Shown: positions 1-6,194 of the stretch, in pieces
Position numbering within the stretch: position 1 is the stretch's first letter
Layout: each line of letters opens with the position of its first letter
DNA from: Bacteroidota bacterium
Lineage (GTDB): Bacteria; Bacteroidota; Bacteroidia; Bacteroidales; Prolixibacteraceae
Assembly: GCA_023488865.1 (NCBI GenBank)
Contig: JAMDDG010000410.1
Span: forward strand, 1 to 8,123
DNA length: 8,123 nt
Reading direction: 5' to 3'
Notes under the pieces: model-generated
What the model saw: only the letters and a program-made list of their open reading frames with translations
Told to the model about the DNA's origin: nothing
The model's database searches: none
Position numbers and translations under genes: made by a program

Positions 1-2
1 GT

Positions 3-653
3 GCCAATTATGTATGTGTGCTGGTTGGCCGCATGCAGGACCAGGGTCACGATGCGCTCGGTTTGGTTAAGCAGATTGTTGAGGTAATTAATCATTACAA
101 ATACGATGCAAAGGTGATGTTCTCCTCGGTTAGATATCCTGAACACATCAAAGACGCCCTTCTGCTGGGGGCTCATAACATCACCATCCCATGGAGCGTC
201 ATGAAAAAATTAGGCGACAATCATCTTACGAAATTAGGTACAGATCAATTCTTTCAGCATACCCGTTTGATGACCATTCAGGTTAAAAGTGTTATATCGG
301 ATGTAAATCCAGTGGTCGATGTCGACTGTAAAGTGCTGGATGCACTGCTGAAAATGACCGATTCAGGAATGGGAGCAGTCTCTGTCATCTCAAAAGAAGG
401 GAATCTTGCCGGCATTTTTACTGATGGGGACCTTCGCCGTCAGATGCGCAAAATGGGAGATCTCATCCTTACCGCAACGGTAGGGGAGTGCATGACTGCC
501 AATGCCATTTCAATCGATGCAGAAGCTATGTTGCAAAAAGCAACGGAAATCTTTAATGCCAACCAGGTAGATAACATCATTGTCACCGAAAACGGAAAAC
601 CTATCGGGATGCTCGATGTCCAGGATTTGATAAAACTTGATCTATTGAGCTAA
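3..653 (+). CDS. Transaldolase-like / CBS-pair fusion protein, 3' part only
   Basis: The reading frame is open from the first bases of the window, so the 5' end lies outside; the GTG at 18 is an internal Val codon, not a start. The first part (to about 263) reads as the C-terminal end of a transaldolase/fructose-6-phosphate aldolase barrel: ANYV-x3-VGR-x2-DQG, then an SVRYPEHIKDAL block and an ITIPWSVMKKL block, which match the family's SVRHPRHV and TVPFKVL regions. The catalytic Schiff-base lysine would lie upstream and cannot be checked. From about 279 to 446 and 465 to 647 follow two CBS motifs; the first contains GIFTDGDLRR, the signature of the CBS pair in arabinose-5-phosphate isomerase KdsD/KpsF, and the second has GKPIGMLDVQDL. 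CBS pairs usually bind adenine nucleotides or sugar nucleotides and regulate the attached domain, so a ligand-controlled cytoplasmic sugar-phosphate aldolase is the inference. Family assignment is firm for the CBS pair and good for the barrel; the substrate is unknown. Confidence 0.8.
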   Translation, partial: ANYVCVLVGRMQDQGHDALGLVKQIVEVINHYKYDAKVMFSSVRYPEHIKDALLLGAHNITIPWSVMKKLGDNHLTKLGTDQFFQHTRLMTIQVKSVISDVNPVVDVDCKVLDALLKMTDSGMGAVSVISKEGNLAGIFTDGDLRRQMRKMGDLILTATVGECMTANAISIDAEAMLQKATEIFNANQVDNIIVTENGKPIGMLDVQDLIKLDLLS

Positions 654-670
654 TTTTTAGCTTGGTATTT

Positions 671-703
671 ACAAAGGCGGAGCAGTTATTGTTCCGCCTT
701 TGT
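671..703 (+). terminator. Rho-independent terminator after the aldolase-CBS gene
   Basis: Positions 671-684 pair with 690-703: a 14-bp stem with one G-T wobble (682/692) around a 5-base loop (685-689). The core arms are CAAAGGCGGA and TCCGCCTTTG. A T-rich run (TTGTTATATT) follows directly. It starts 17 bases after the TAA stop and separates this gene from the esterase downstream. The stem is also nearly symmetrical, but on the minus strand there is no gene to terminate. Confidence 0.9.
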
Positions 704-798
704 TGTTATATTACACCTGCCTTTGAATTTCGTTTAAGAATCCCTTCATTTTAATTTTTCATATTTTGTATATTGCAAAGGAAATTTAAAAACAAAAA

Positions 799-831
799 CT
801 TGAAAGCAGCCAGGTTTGATTCTTATTTTTG
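799..831 (+). promoter_or_regulatory. Candidate Bacteroidetes-type promoter for the acetylesterase
   Basis: TATTTTTG at 824-831 matches the Bacteroidetes -7 consensus TAnnTTTG in all fixed positions. CTTG at 799-802 lies 21 bp upstream and differs from the -33 consensus TTTG in one base. Transcription would start near 838, leaving a leader of about 45 bases before the ATG at 883. The match is by eye in AT-rich DNA, so chance is possible; an alternative TATTTTG-like string near 762-768 lacks one T of the consensus. Confidence 0.5.
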
Positions 832-882
832 AAGATTGTTTGTTCAGAATTTACATGCATTAACTGATTAATATTTAACGAA

Positions 883-2298
883 ATGAAGAAATTATTTATT
901 CCTGTAATTGCGTTAATGATCCTTGTAGCAGGTAACCTCCGGGTAGCAGCTGAAGTTCGCCTTCCTTCCATCCTTGGCAGCCACATGGTCCTTCAACAAA
1001 AGAGTGAAGTAAATTTGTGGGGCTGGTGCAGTCCGTCAGAGAAGATTTATGTAAAAACATCCTGGGATACAACTAAATATGTAACAAAAGGTACTTCGGG
1101 GGCGAAGTGGACGATGAAAATCAAAACACCGGTAGCTGGAGGTCCATACACCATCACCATCAATGATAAAACTGTCCTGGAGGATGTGATGATAGGAGAG
1201 GTCTGGCTTTGCAGTGGACAAAGCAACATGGAGTTGAGCGGTGATCAGAAATTAAAGCAATCTTTGGATGAAGCGCCCCACGCAAATAATCAGAAAATCA
1301 GGTTCTTCTATGTACCTAAAACAACTTCCGACACTCCGCAAGAAAATGTCCACGCGAGTTGGAAGATTTGTACCCCCGAAGAGATGGTTCATTTTAGTGC
1401 CATCGGCTATTTTTTCGGGAAAAGAATTCAGCATGATCTGGATGTCCCGGTAGGACTTATCAATAGCAACTGGGGCGGTACACCTGCAGAAGTGTGGACA
1501 CCCAAAGAAGTTGTGGAACAAGATCCGGTTTTGAAAGAATCTTCCTTGAAATTGAACCCCTCCGACTGGTGGCCAATTACTCCAGGGGCAAGCTACCAGG
1601 CGATGATCGCACCTTTGACCAAATTCAGGATTGCCGGTGTAATCTGGTATCAGGGAGAAAGTAATACCCAAAACTATGCTACCTATTCACGCCTGATGGC
1701 TAAAATGGTCAGTTCGTGGAGGGAAGCATGGGGAAATCCATTCCCATTCTACTATGTTCAAATCGCCCCTTTTGCTTATGGAAGCTACAATGTCGGTGCA
1801 TTGCTCAGGGAACAACAAACAGCCTGTCTTACCATTCCGAAAACTGGAATGGTCGTTATACATGACCTTGTAGACGATGTGAATAACATCCATCCGGTCA
1901 AAAAAATGGAGGTTGCTGATCGCCTGGCGAACCTGGCATTGTCTGACACTTATGGGTTAAAAGGACTTGTATATAAATACCCGATGTACAAAGGAATGAT
2001 CATTGAAAAGAACCGGCTCAGAATTCTGTTTGACAATGTAGAGAATGGTTTGAAGGCAACAGCGAAAGACCTGAGTGAATTCTATATCGCCGGTGCCGAT
2101 CAGAAATTCTTGTTTGCCAGCGCCAGGATTGAAGGAAATACCGTTATCGTTTGGAACAAGGCGGTGAAAGATCCGGTGGCAGTACGGTTTGGGTTCAGCA
2201 ACACCGCTATCCCAAATCTTTTTAGCAAAGAAGGAATGCCGGTAAATACATTCAGAACTGACAATTGGAAGGTTATGACAGATGCCGTGGTGAAATAG
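883..2298 (+). CDS. Secreted sialate O-acetylesterase-type (SIAE/SGNH) carbohydrate esterase
   Basis: The 471-residue product begins with a signal peptide (KK at 2-3, hydrophobic stretch 5-17, likely cut after VAA near residue 23), so it is periplasmic or exported. The start of the mature part, VRLPSILGSHMVLQQ, is typical of this family. Residues 106-117 (GEVWLCSGQSNM) hold the nucleophile Ser114 in GQSNM; residues 194-205 (NSNWGGTPAEVW) and 255-261 (WYQGESN) are the next conserved blocks that help form the oxyanion hole; His337 in NNIHPVKK is the catalytic histidine in the usual IHP-x2-K setting. Length is close to shorter family members. Such enzymes remove O-acetyl groups from sialic acids or, in many Bacteroidetes, from acetylated plant polysaccharides such as xylan or pectin; the sequence does not decide the substrate. 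The ATG has no Shine-Dalgarno sequence, only an A/T-rich leader, as is usual in this phylum. The gene ends with TAG TAG and is convergent with araB. It appears intact. Confidence 0.9.
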   Translation: MKKLFIPVIALMILVAGNLRVAAEVRLPSILGSHMVLQQKSEVNLWGWCSPSEKIYVKTSWDTTKYVTKGTSGAKWTMKIKTPVAGGPYTITINDKTVLEDVMIGEVWLCSGQSNMELSGDQKLKQSLDEAPHANNQKIRFFYVPKTTSDTPQENVHASWKICTPEEMVHFSAIGYFFGKRIQHDLDVPVGLINSNWGGTPAEVWTPKEVVEQDPVLKESSLKLNPSDWWPITPGASYQAMIAPLTKFRIAGVIWYQGESNTQNYATYSRLMAKMVSSWREAWGNPFPFYYVQIAPFAYGSYNVGALLREQQTACLTIPKTGMVVIHDLVDDVNNIHPVKKMEVADRLANLALSDTYGLKGLVYKYPMYKGMIIEKNRLRILFDNVENGLKATAKDLSEFYIAGADQKFLFASARIEGNTVIVWNKAVKDPVAVRFGFSNTAIPNLFSKEGMPVNTFRTDNWKVMTDAVVK

Positions 2299-2329
2299 TA
2301 GCGCCGAGTGGAAGCAGGAGGAGATAAGT

Positions 2330-2372
2330 TGAAATAAATGGAAATAAAATGGAAATAAAATGGAAATAAAAT
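2330..2372. repeat. Tandem 11-bp repeat GGAAATAAAAT
   Basis: Three perfect consecutive copies of GGAAATAAAAT occupy 2340-2350, 2351-2361 and 2362-2372, preceded by a degenerate copy (TGAAATAAAT, 2330-2339). The array lies 31 bases after the esterase stop, in the space between two convergent genes. Read from the minus strand it gives a U-rich stretch (ATTTTATTTCC units) just after araB, where it might assist transcription release; no GC-rich hairpin is seen there. It is too short to be a CRISPR and looks like slipped-strand repeat expansion. Confidence 0.95.
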
Positions 2373-2400
2373 AGAAGCTGAGCTCAATTTTAAAGAGAAA

Positions 2401-2420
2401 TATTTCAATCTATTTCAATC
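2401..2420. repeat. Tandem 10-bp repeat TATTTCAATC, two copies
   Basis: Two identical adjacent copies span 2401-2410 and 2411-2420. The last base of the second copy is the first base of the araB stop codon (CTA on the plus strand, 2420-2422). TATTTCAA in both copies is the reverse complement of TTGAAATA at 2329-2336, so the two repeat arrays can pair with each other across about 65 bases. No function can be assigned. Confidence 0.85.
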
Positions 2421-4090
2421 TAAATTTCCTTTTCGGTAAAATACCCCAGTTTCGAATACTTTTGATAGAGAACGGCATATAGTTTAGCATGACCGGCAAT
2501 AGGATGGTATTCGGTTTCAAAACCTTGTCCCATGGCTTTTTGCGCTTCTTCGACATCAGCATAAATTCCGGCTACCACGGCGGCAAACATACAGGCGCCA
2601 AATGCACAGGTCTGTTCTGTTTGGGCTACCTTAATCGGCACGTTTAGTACATCTGCCAGTGTCTGCATAACAAATGGAGATTTTTTGGCCACACCTCCCA
2701 GCGCGATGACCTCGTCCACTAAAACTCCTTCTCTTTTAAAGCGATCGGCAATAGCTTTGGAACCGAATGCAGTTGCCTCTACCAACGCCCTGAATATCGC
2801 GGGGGCATTGGAGCCCAGTTTTAATCCGGCGATGGATCCGGTTACCTCCTGATTGGCATCCGGTGTACGGCGTCCGTTCATCCAGTCGGTTGCCAGGATG
2901 GTGCTCTCTTCGATCGGTATTTTGGCGGCTTCAGCCGATAACTCGGGAATGATCCGGCTTAATGCTTCTTCCATCAGTTTGGCACGGGTCTCAGGATCGA
3001 TAAGAGTCGATTTTGATATGATATTTTCAATCGGCCAGGCGATTACCTTTTTAAACCAGGCATAAATATCCCCGAAGGCAGATTGCCCGGCTTCCAGACC
3101 AATATATCCGGGGACCACGGAACCATCTACCTGACCGCAGATACCGGCAACAAACTTATCCCCAAACTGATCGTACGGTACGGTTATAATATCGCAGGTG
3201 GAGGTGCCGATCGAACGGACCAGTACATTGGGGGTTATTTCGCCGCCCACCGCACCTACGTGACAGTCGAATGCGCCTGCCCCGACTGCAACATTTGTTG
3301 TTAATCCTAATTTTTTAGCCCATTCAGGCGATAAATTACCGACCTTGATATCGCCGGTATAGGTATGGGTGTATAAATGTGCGCGAAAATCTTTCAGGGC
3401 AGGTTCGAAGGAGGTCAGGAACTCTTCGGAAGGAAGCCCTCCCCAGCTATCGTGCCACATGGCTTTGTGTCCGGCGGCGCAACGGCTTCTTTTTACCTCC
3501 TCCGGCTTTGTGTTGCCGGTCAGGACCGCCGGCATCCAGTCGCAATGTTCAATCCAGGAGTAGGCTATTTCTTTTACTTTCCGGTCTGTCCGAAGCAGAT
3601 GGGCCATTTTTGCCCAAACCCATTCGGAGGAATATATTCCCCCTTCAAATTTCGTGTAGTCCAATCTACCCTTGTGGGCAAGTTCATTGATCTCAGCAGC
3701 TTCTTTGATGGCAGTATGATCCTTCCAAAGCACAAACATGGCATTGGGGTTCTCTTCGAAACCCGGGGTCATGGCAAGCGGAACACCCGCTTTGTCGACC
3801 AATACCGGTGTACTGCCGGTTGTATCAAAAGAGATGCCCACAACTGCCCCGGCTACTTCGGGACCCGCTTTCTGCAAGGCATCTTTAACCACAAATTCAG
3901 TCACTTCGAGGTAATCAAGGGGATGCTGACGGTATTGGTCTTTTGAAGGGTTGCAATATTTTCCCTCCATCCAGCGGGGATAGTATTTTACTGAGGAGGC
4001 GACTTCTGCCCCGTTTTGCGCATTGGCAATCACGGCCCTGGCTGAGTCGGTCCCGAAATCCAGTCCGATTACATATTGTTTTGAATTCAT
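2420..4090 (-). CDS. araB: L-ribulokinase (FGGY family)
   Basis: The 556-residue product is close to the usual 560-570 of AraB and phosphorylates L-ribulose to L-ribulose 5-phosphate with ATP, the second step of L-arabinose use, in the cytoplasm. Visible motifs, in order: phosphate loop GLDFGTDSAR (9-18), GISFDTTGST (85-94), the FGGY catalytic-base region GAFDCHVGAVGG with Asp275 (272-283), GTSTCD (295-300), GLEAGQSAFGD (331-341), DWMNGRRTP (402-410), and the ATP-binding block GGVAKKSPF followed by CAFGACMFA (465-503). Start is the ATG at 4088-4090, directly ahead of the FGGY N-terminus; no Shine-Dalgarno sequence is seen, as is common in Bacteroidetes. The gene stands alone: downstream it meets a convergent esterase, upstream lies a same-strand thioredoxin-like gene across about 180 bp of repeat-rich DNA, and neither araA nor araD is in the window. 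The frame is intact. D-ribulose or xylulose kinase is less likely given the close AraB motif set and length. Confidence 0.95.
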   Translation of the reverse strand: MNSKQYVIGLDFGTDSARAVIANAQNGAEVASSVKYYPRWMEGKYCNPSKDQYRQHPLDYLEVTEFVVKDALQKAGPEVAGAVVGISFDTTGSTPVLVDKAGVPLAMTPGFEENPNAMFVLWKDHTAIKEAAEINELAHKGRLDYTKFEGGIYSSEWVWAKMAHLLRTDRKVKEIAYSWIEHCDWMPAVLTGNTKPEEVKRSRCAAGHKAMWHDSWGGLPSEEFLTSFEPALKDFRAHLYTHTYTGDIKVGNLSPEWAKKLGLTTNVAVGAGAFDCHVGAVGGEITPNVLVRSIGTSTCDIITVPYDQFGDKFVAGICGQVDGSVVPGYIGLEAGQSAFGDIYAWFKKVIAWPIENIISKSTLIDPETRAKLMEEALSRIIPELSAEAAKIPIEESTILATDWMNGRRTPDANQEVTGSIAGLKLGSNAPAIFRALVEATAFGSKAIADRFKREGVLVDEVIALGGVAKKSPFVMQTLADVLNVPIKVAQTEQTCAFGACMFAAVVAGIYADVEEAQKAMGQGFETEYHPIAGHAKLYAVLYQKYSKLGYFTEKEI

Positions 4091-4121
4091 AAGAAAAATA
4101 TGAAGTTATTATTCAAAGTCG

Positions 4122-4135
4122 TTTAGTTAACAAAA
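4122..4135 (-). promoter_or_regulatory. Candidate operator palindrome upstream of araB
   Basis: The string TTTAGTTAACAAAA is a 14-bp palindrome with one mismatched pair (4125/4132), centred about 38 bases before the araB ATG. It overlaps, on the minus strand, GAATTTTG (4131-4138), which is one base off the Bacteroidetes -7 consensus; no -33 TTTG is found at the expected distance, so this promoter call is weak. The position would suit a sugar-responsive repressor such as an AraR, but I cannot match it to a known operator, and short AT-rich palindromes arise by chance. Confidence 0.25.
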
Positions 4136-4137
4136 TT

Positions 4138-4234
4138 CTTTGTGTTTCCTTTGTGTTATCCGTTGTGACCTTTGTGGTTAAGTATTTAAATTTCAATACA
4201 AAGGACTCAGAGGTTCTCACGAAAGGCACAACGG
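4138..4234. repeat. TTTGTG repeat cluster forming an imperfect inverted repeat
   Basis: CTTTGTG occurs at 4138-4144, 4149-4155 and 4170-4176, with the variant CGTTGTG at 4161-4167. The far side (4197-4234) carries the opposite orientation: ACAAAGG near 4198, CACGAAAGG at 4218-4226 and CACAACGG at 4227-4234. CCGTTGTG (4160-4167) pairs perfectly with CACAACGG (4227-4234), and the next bases CCTTTGTG pair with CACGAAAGG apart from single-base bulges. The result is an imperfect hairpin of about 75 bases. Repeats built from CTTTGTG or CTCTGTG followed by GTTAA are familiar intergenic elements in Bacteroidetes-like genomes as I recall them; this is recollection, not a search. It may also end transcription of the upstream thioredoxin-like gene or fold in the araB leader. 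Confidence 0.6.
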
Positions 4235-4272
4235 GGATTTAATAATATCCTTAACCAAACGACATTGAATTA

Positions 4273-5694
4273 TTATTTAATATCTAACTGTGCTTTTAAA
4301 AATTTTACCGATGATTCAACATCCAATCTCTTGGCAATTATCTTTTTGTTCTTATCTAAGATATAGATTATCGGGGTACTGGTTACATCATATAGTTTTC
4401 TGAAGTTGGAACTGTAGGTTGGGTCCCACACATTTGTCCATTCCTGGATTTTGTACTCCTGAATGGCTTTCATCCATTTTTCCTTGTTGTTCTGCGTGAG
4501 AACGGCATAGATATCAACTCCTTTATTTTTGAATACCTGATACAAGTCCTTGTTGAGAATTGGAGTAGTTTTCTGGCAGTGGCTACAGTCGGGTTCCCAG
4601 AAATAAAGCAAAGTAAACTTTGCATTAACCTGCCTCAGACTATAAAAGTTACCCTCCGAATCGGGCAGTTTGAGTTCCGGGGCAAGGTTTCCTATCAGAT
4701 TAGGCTTAATAGCGATGACCCTTTCTTTAATTTTTCGGACTACCGCAGTATCAAGCCAGGTTTTCGGATTATTCAGAACATATTTTTCAGATAGGACCAC
4801 GAATGCCTTGTCCATTCCCATGATCTGTGATTGATTCGACTCATTCAAAAGATAGAGAAAAACATAGTGATATACTTCTTCGTTTTTCTTTGATTTCTCG
4901 ATAACCTGAATCATTGGATTGATCAATGAGTCAGGTATTTGTAGAATCATTTTTTTAAAATAGGTATCCAGTTTTTCCTGAAACAAAGGCGTGCGGATCA
5001 ATCCGGAACGGGCAAAATTAAAGTTGTCCCAGTAATGGTCCTTGAAGAAATTGTACCGGTGGACCCAGCGGAGTGAATCCGGATTTTTTGCGTTGGCGGG
5101 CATTATAGGTTCATCGGCTACCGGGATGAGCATCGAACGATAAAAATCTGAGAGAAAGGTCCCTTTGTATTTTTCAGACTTTTCTTTCCAATAGCTTTCC
5201 ATGGTGTCGTTCAGGTCAGATAGCCTCTTTTGCAGTATTTTGACCGAATCGCTCTTTTCAGGAATCGCTTTAAGCCGGTTTTGAATAGCTGTCTGCTTGG
5301 CTTTCTGCCGGGTCAGGAAAATCTGGTATTCGTGAAAAGCGACCGTCTCTTCGGCACCTGTAAATTTATTCTGGGTACTGTTGGCAAAATCAGCCTCTAT
5401 CGAAAATTGCTGATCGTGGCCCATCAGAAACTCAAAATAGTTTTTTTCGTTCAGGTAGATGAGATAGAGCCCCTCATTCTGCGCTTTTTCCTTAGAGAAA
5501 ACCCCTTTGCCTTCATTGTTTAATCTGATTGAATCGACACGCAGTATTTTACTGCCAAAATAATTGGCCAAATAAACAGTCGTGTTCTTTATTCCCTTAA
5601 TTTTTATATCGATCCGGCAAGGATCGGCCGGTTTTAGGCCGGAAAAAATTACTCCGGCCAAGAATAAAATGAAAAAGGTTGATCGTCCAAACAT
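4273..5694 (-). CDS. Exported TlpA-like thioredoxin-fold protein with DUF4369-type N-terminus
   Basis: The 473-residue product has an N-terminal export signal (hydrophobic residues 6-20) followed by KPADPC; the Cys26 context is not a convincing lipobox, so a periplasmic protein is more likely than a lipoprotein. Residues about 27-115 resemble the DUF4369 beta-rich domain common ahead of Bacteroidetes thioredoxins (KGIKNTTVYLANYFG, DSIRLNNEGKGVFS). Residues about 116-330 form a mostly helical, charged middle region of the DUF5106 kind. Residues 334-473 are a TlpA/AhpC-like thioredoxin domain: NLAPELKLPD, then WEPDCSHC with redox cysteines 370 and 373, and the cis-proline in TSTPIIYI (Pro441). 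The expected role is disulfide reduction or exchange in the periplasm; partner unknown. The ATG is supported by a strong ribosome site at 5700-5705. A hairpin-forming repeat cluster follows the stop. It is not clearly linked to its neighbours; co-transcription with araB is possible but the 180-bp gap argues against it. Confidence 0.85.
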   Translation of the reverse strand: MFGRSTFFILFLAGVIFSGLKPADPCRIDIKIKGIKNTTVYLANYFGSKILRVDSIRLNNEGKGVFSKEKAQNEGLYLIYLNEKNYFEFLMGHDQQFSIEADFANSTQNKFTGAEETVAFHEYQIFLTRQKAKQTAIQNRLKAIPEKSDSVKILQKRLSDLNDTMESYWKEKSEKYKGTFLSDFYRSMLIPVADEPIMPANAKNPDSLRWVHRYNFFKDHYWDNFNFARSGLIRTPLFQEKLDTYFKKMILQIPDSLINPMIQVIEKSKKNEEVYHYVFLYLLNESNQSQIMGMDKAFVVLSEKYVLNNPKTWLDTAVVRKIKERVIAIKPNLIGNLAPELKLPDSEGNFYSLRQVNAKFTLLYFWEPDCSHCQKTTPILNKDLYQVFKNKGVDIYAVLTQNNKEKWMKAIQEYKIQEWTNVWDPTYSSNFRKLYDVTSTPIIYILDKNKKIIAKRLDVESSVKFLKAQLDIK

Positions 5695-5699
5695 ATTCG

Positions 5700-5705
5700 A
5701 CCTCC
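5700..5705 (-). promoter_or_regulatory. Strong Shine-Dalgarno site of the thioredoxin-like gene
   Basis: Reading the minus strand, GGAGGT lies 5 bases before the ATG at 5694. This fixes the start codon, and it contrasts with araB, the esterase and the editing gene, none of which shows a recognisable Shine-Dalgarno sequence. Confidence 0.85.
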
Positions 5706-5891
5706 AGGTTACTTAAACTTAAATTAAAATTACAGTTTCCCTTGTAAATCAGGTCGTTTGAACAATATTCAAAAGCGCCGTGAGATTCTGGGAGATAATT
5801 ACGATTAGTGATTTTAAAACGTTTATCTGCCTGCTAAGGTATACTATATTTAGGTTTTATCAAATTCAACTTTGGTCGTGTTTGCAGATTT

Positions 5892-6043
5892 TTCATTGCC
5901 GTCTGCTTATTGCCGTCAGCTTTAGCTGACGGATGTTGGATGGGGAATAAGAGAGGGCTTTAGCCAAATATTCTATATTATTTGGCTAAAGCCCCGATCA
6001 TTTTGTTTTCTTTAGTCCGTCAGCTAAAGCAGACGGCAATGAA
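5892..6043. mobile_element. REPIN- or MITE-like nested inverted-repeat element, 152 bp
   Basis: The outer ends are a perfect 17-bp inverted repeat: TTCATTGCCGTCTGCTT (5892-5908) against AAGCAGACGGCAATGAA (6027-6043). Just inside, GCTTTAGCTGACGGA (5919-5933) is a perfect 15-bp inverted match to 6016-6030. The left end also contains its own hairpin, CCGTCAGC-TTTA-GCTGACGG (5913-5932), and the right end a matching one with a single mismatch (6017-6036). The left side has about 11-14 extra bases compared with the right, as if the ATTGCCGTC motif had been duplicated. A separate 16-bp palindrome sits in the centre. There is no coding capacity and no obvious target-site duplication. Paired imperfect palindromes of this kind resemble REPINs moved in trans by RAYT (TnpA-REP) transposases, or a small MITE; no transposase is in the window. 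Confidence 0.6.
5955..5994. repeat. Central 16-bp perfect palindrome of the repeat element
   Basis: GGGCTTTAGCCAAATA (5955-5970) pairs perfectly with 5979-5994 around the 8-base loop TTCTATAT. Each arm contains GGCTTTAGCC, which is itself nearly self-complementary, so either one long hairpin or two small ones could form. The arms carry the GGCTTTAGCC core and differ in sequence from the TGACGG core of the outer repeat, so two repeat families appear to be nested. It could block or end transcription from either side, although no T-run of the classical kind follows. Confidence 0.85.
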
Positions 6044-6050
6044 GGAAGGT

Positions 6051-6194
6051 TTATGGTACCAAACTTACATTACCATAGCTGCTCTCAATGTTCACAACCG
6101 ATTTGGGCGATTCGGATTCGCCCACGGTGCCATGCACTTCGTAACTGGTATCTTCTCTCATTTTTATTGCAATGACGCACCCGATTTTGAAATG
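6051..6194 (-). pseudogene. Possible remnant of a beta-rich adhesin-like gene (DUF4097 type), speculative
   Basis: On the minus strand an open frame runs from just after a stop at 6195-6197 to a TAA at 6051-6053. It includes an ATG at 6159-6161 giving 36 residues that begin MREDTSYEVHG and end NIESSYGNVSLVP. The tail resembles strands of DUF4097-type repeat adhesins (SSYGNV-x-L), and codon use looks gene-like, but the piece is far too short to be a working protein and has no ribosome site. It may be the last fragment of a gene broken by the neighbouring repeat element, which begins 8 bases past its stop, or it may be chance. Confidence 0.2.

Noticed and set aside
1252..1671. Long minus-strand open frame of 139 codons inside the acetylesterase gene
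   Set aside because: It lies wholly opposite a gene with clear family motifs, has a low-complexity Cys/Phe/Pro-rich translation and no recognisable domain. It is a shadow frame.
2330..2420. CRISPR array
   Set aside because: The units are 10-11 bp, directly adjacent and without spacers. These are simple tandem repeats.
3377..3946. Plus-strand open frame of 189 codons inside araB
   Set aside because: It is antisense to well-conserved FGGY kinase coding sequence and its translation shows no motif. Codon structure belongs to araB.
4273..5694. Lipoprotein signal at Cys26 of the thioredoxin-like protein
   Set aside because: The preceding residues KPADP do not fit the lipobox pattern L-x-[GA]-C and include prolines and charges near the cysteine. 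A cleavable export signal is the better reading.
5825..5865. Plus-strand promoter TTTA with TATATTTA at 19-bp spacing
   Set aside because: Both elements deviate from consensus and no gene follows for several hundred bases except the repeat element.
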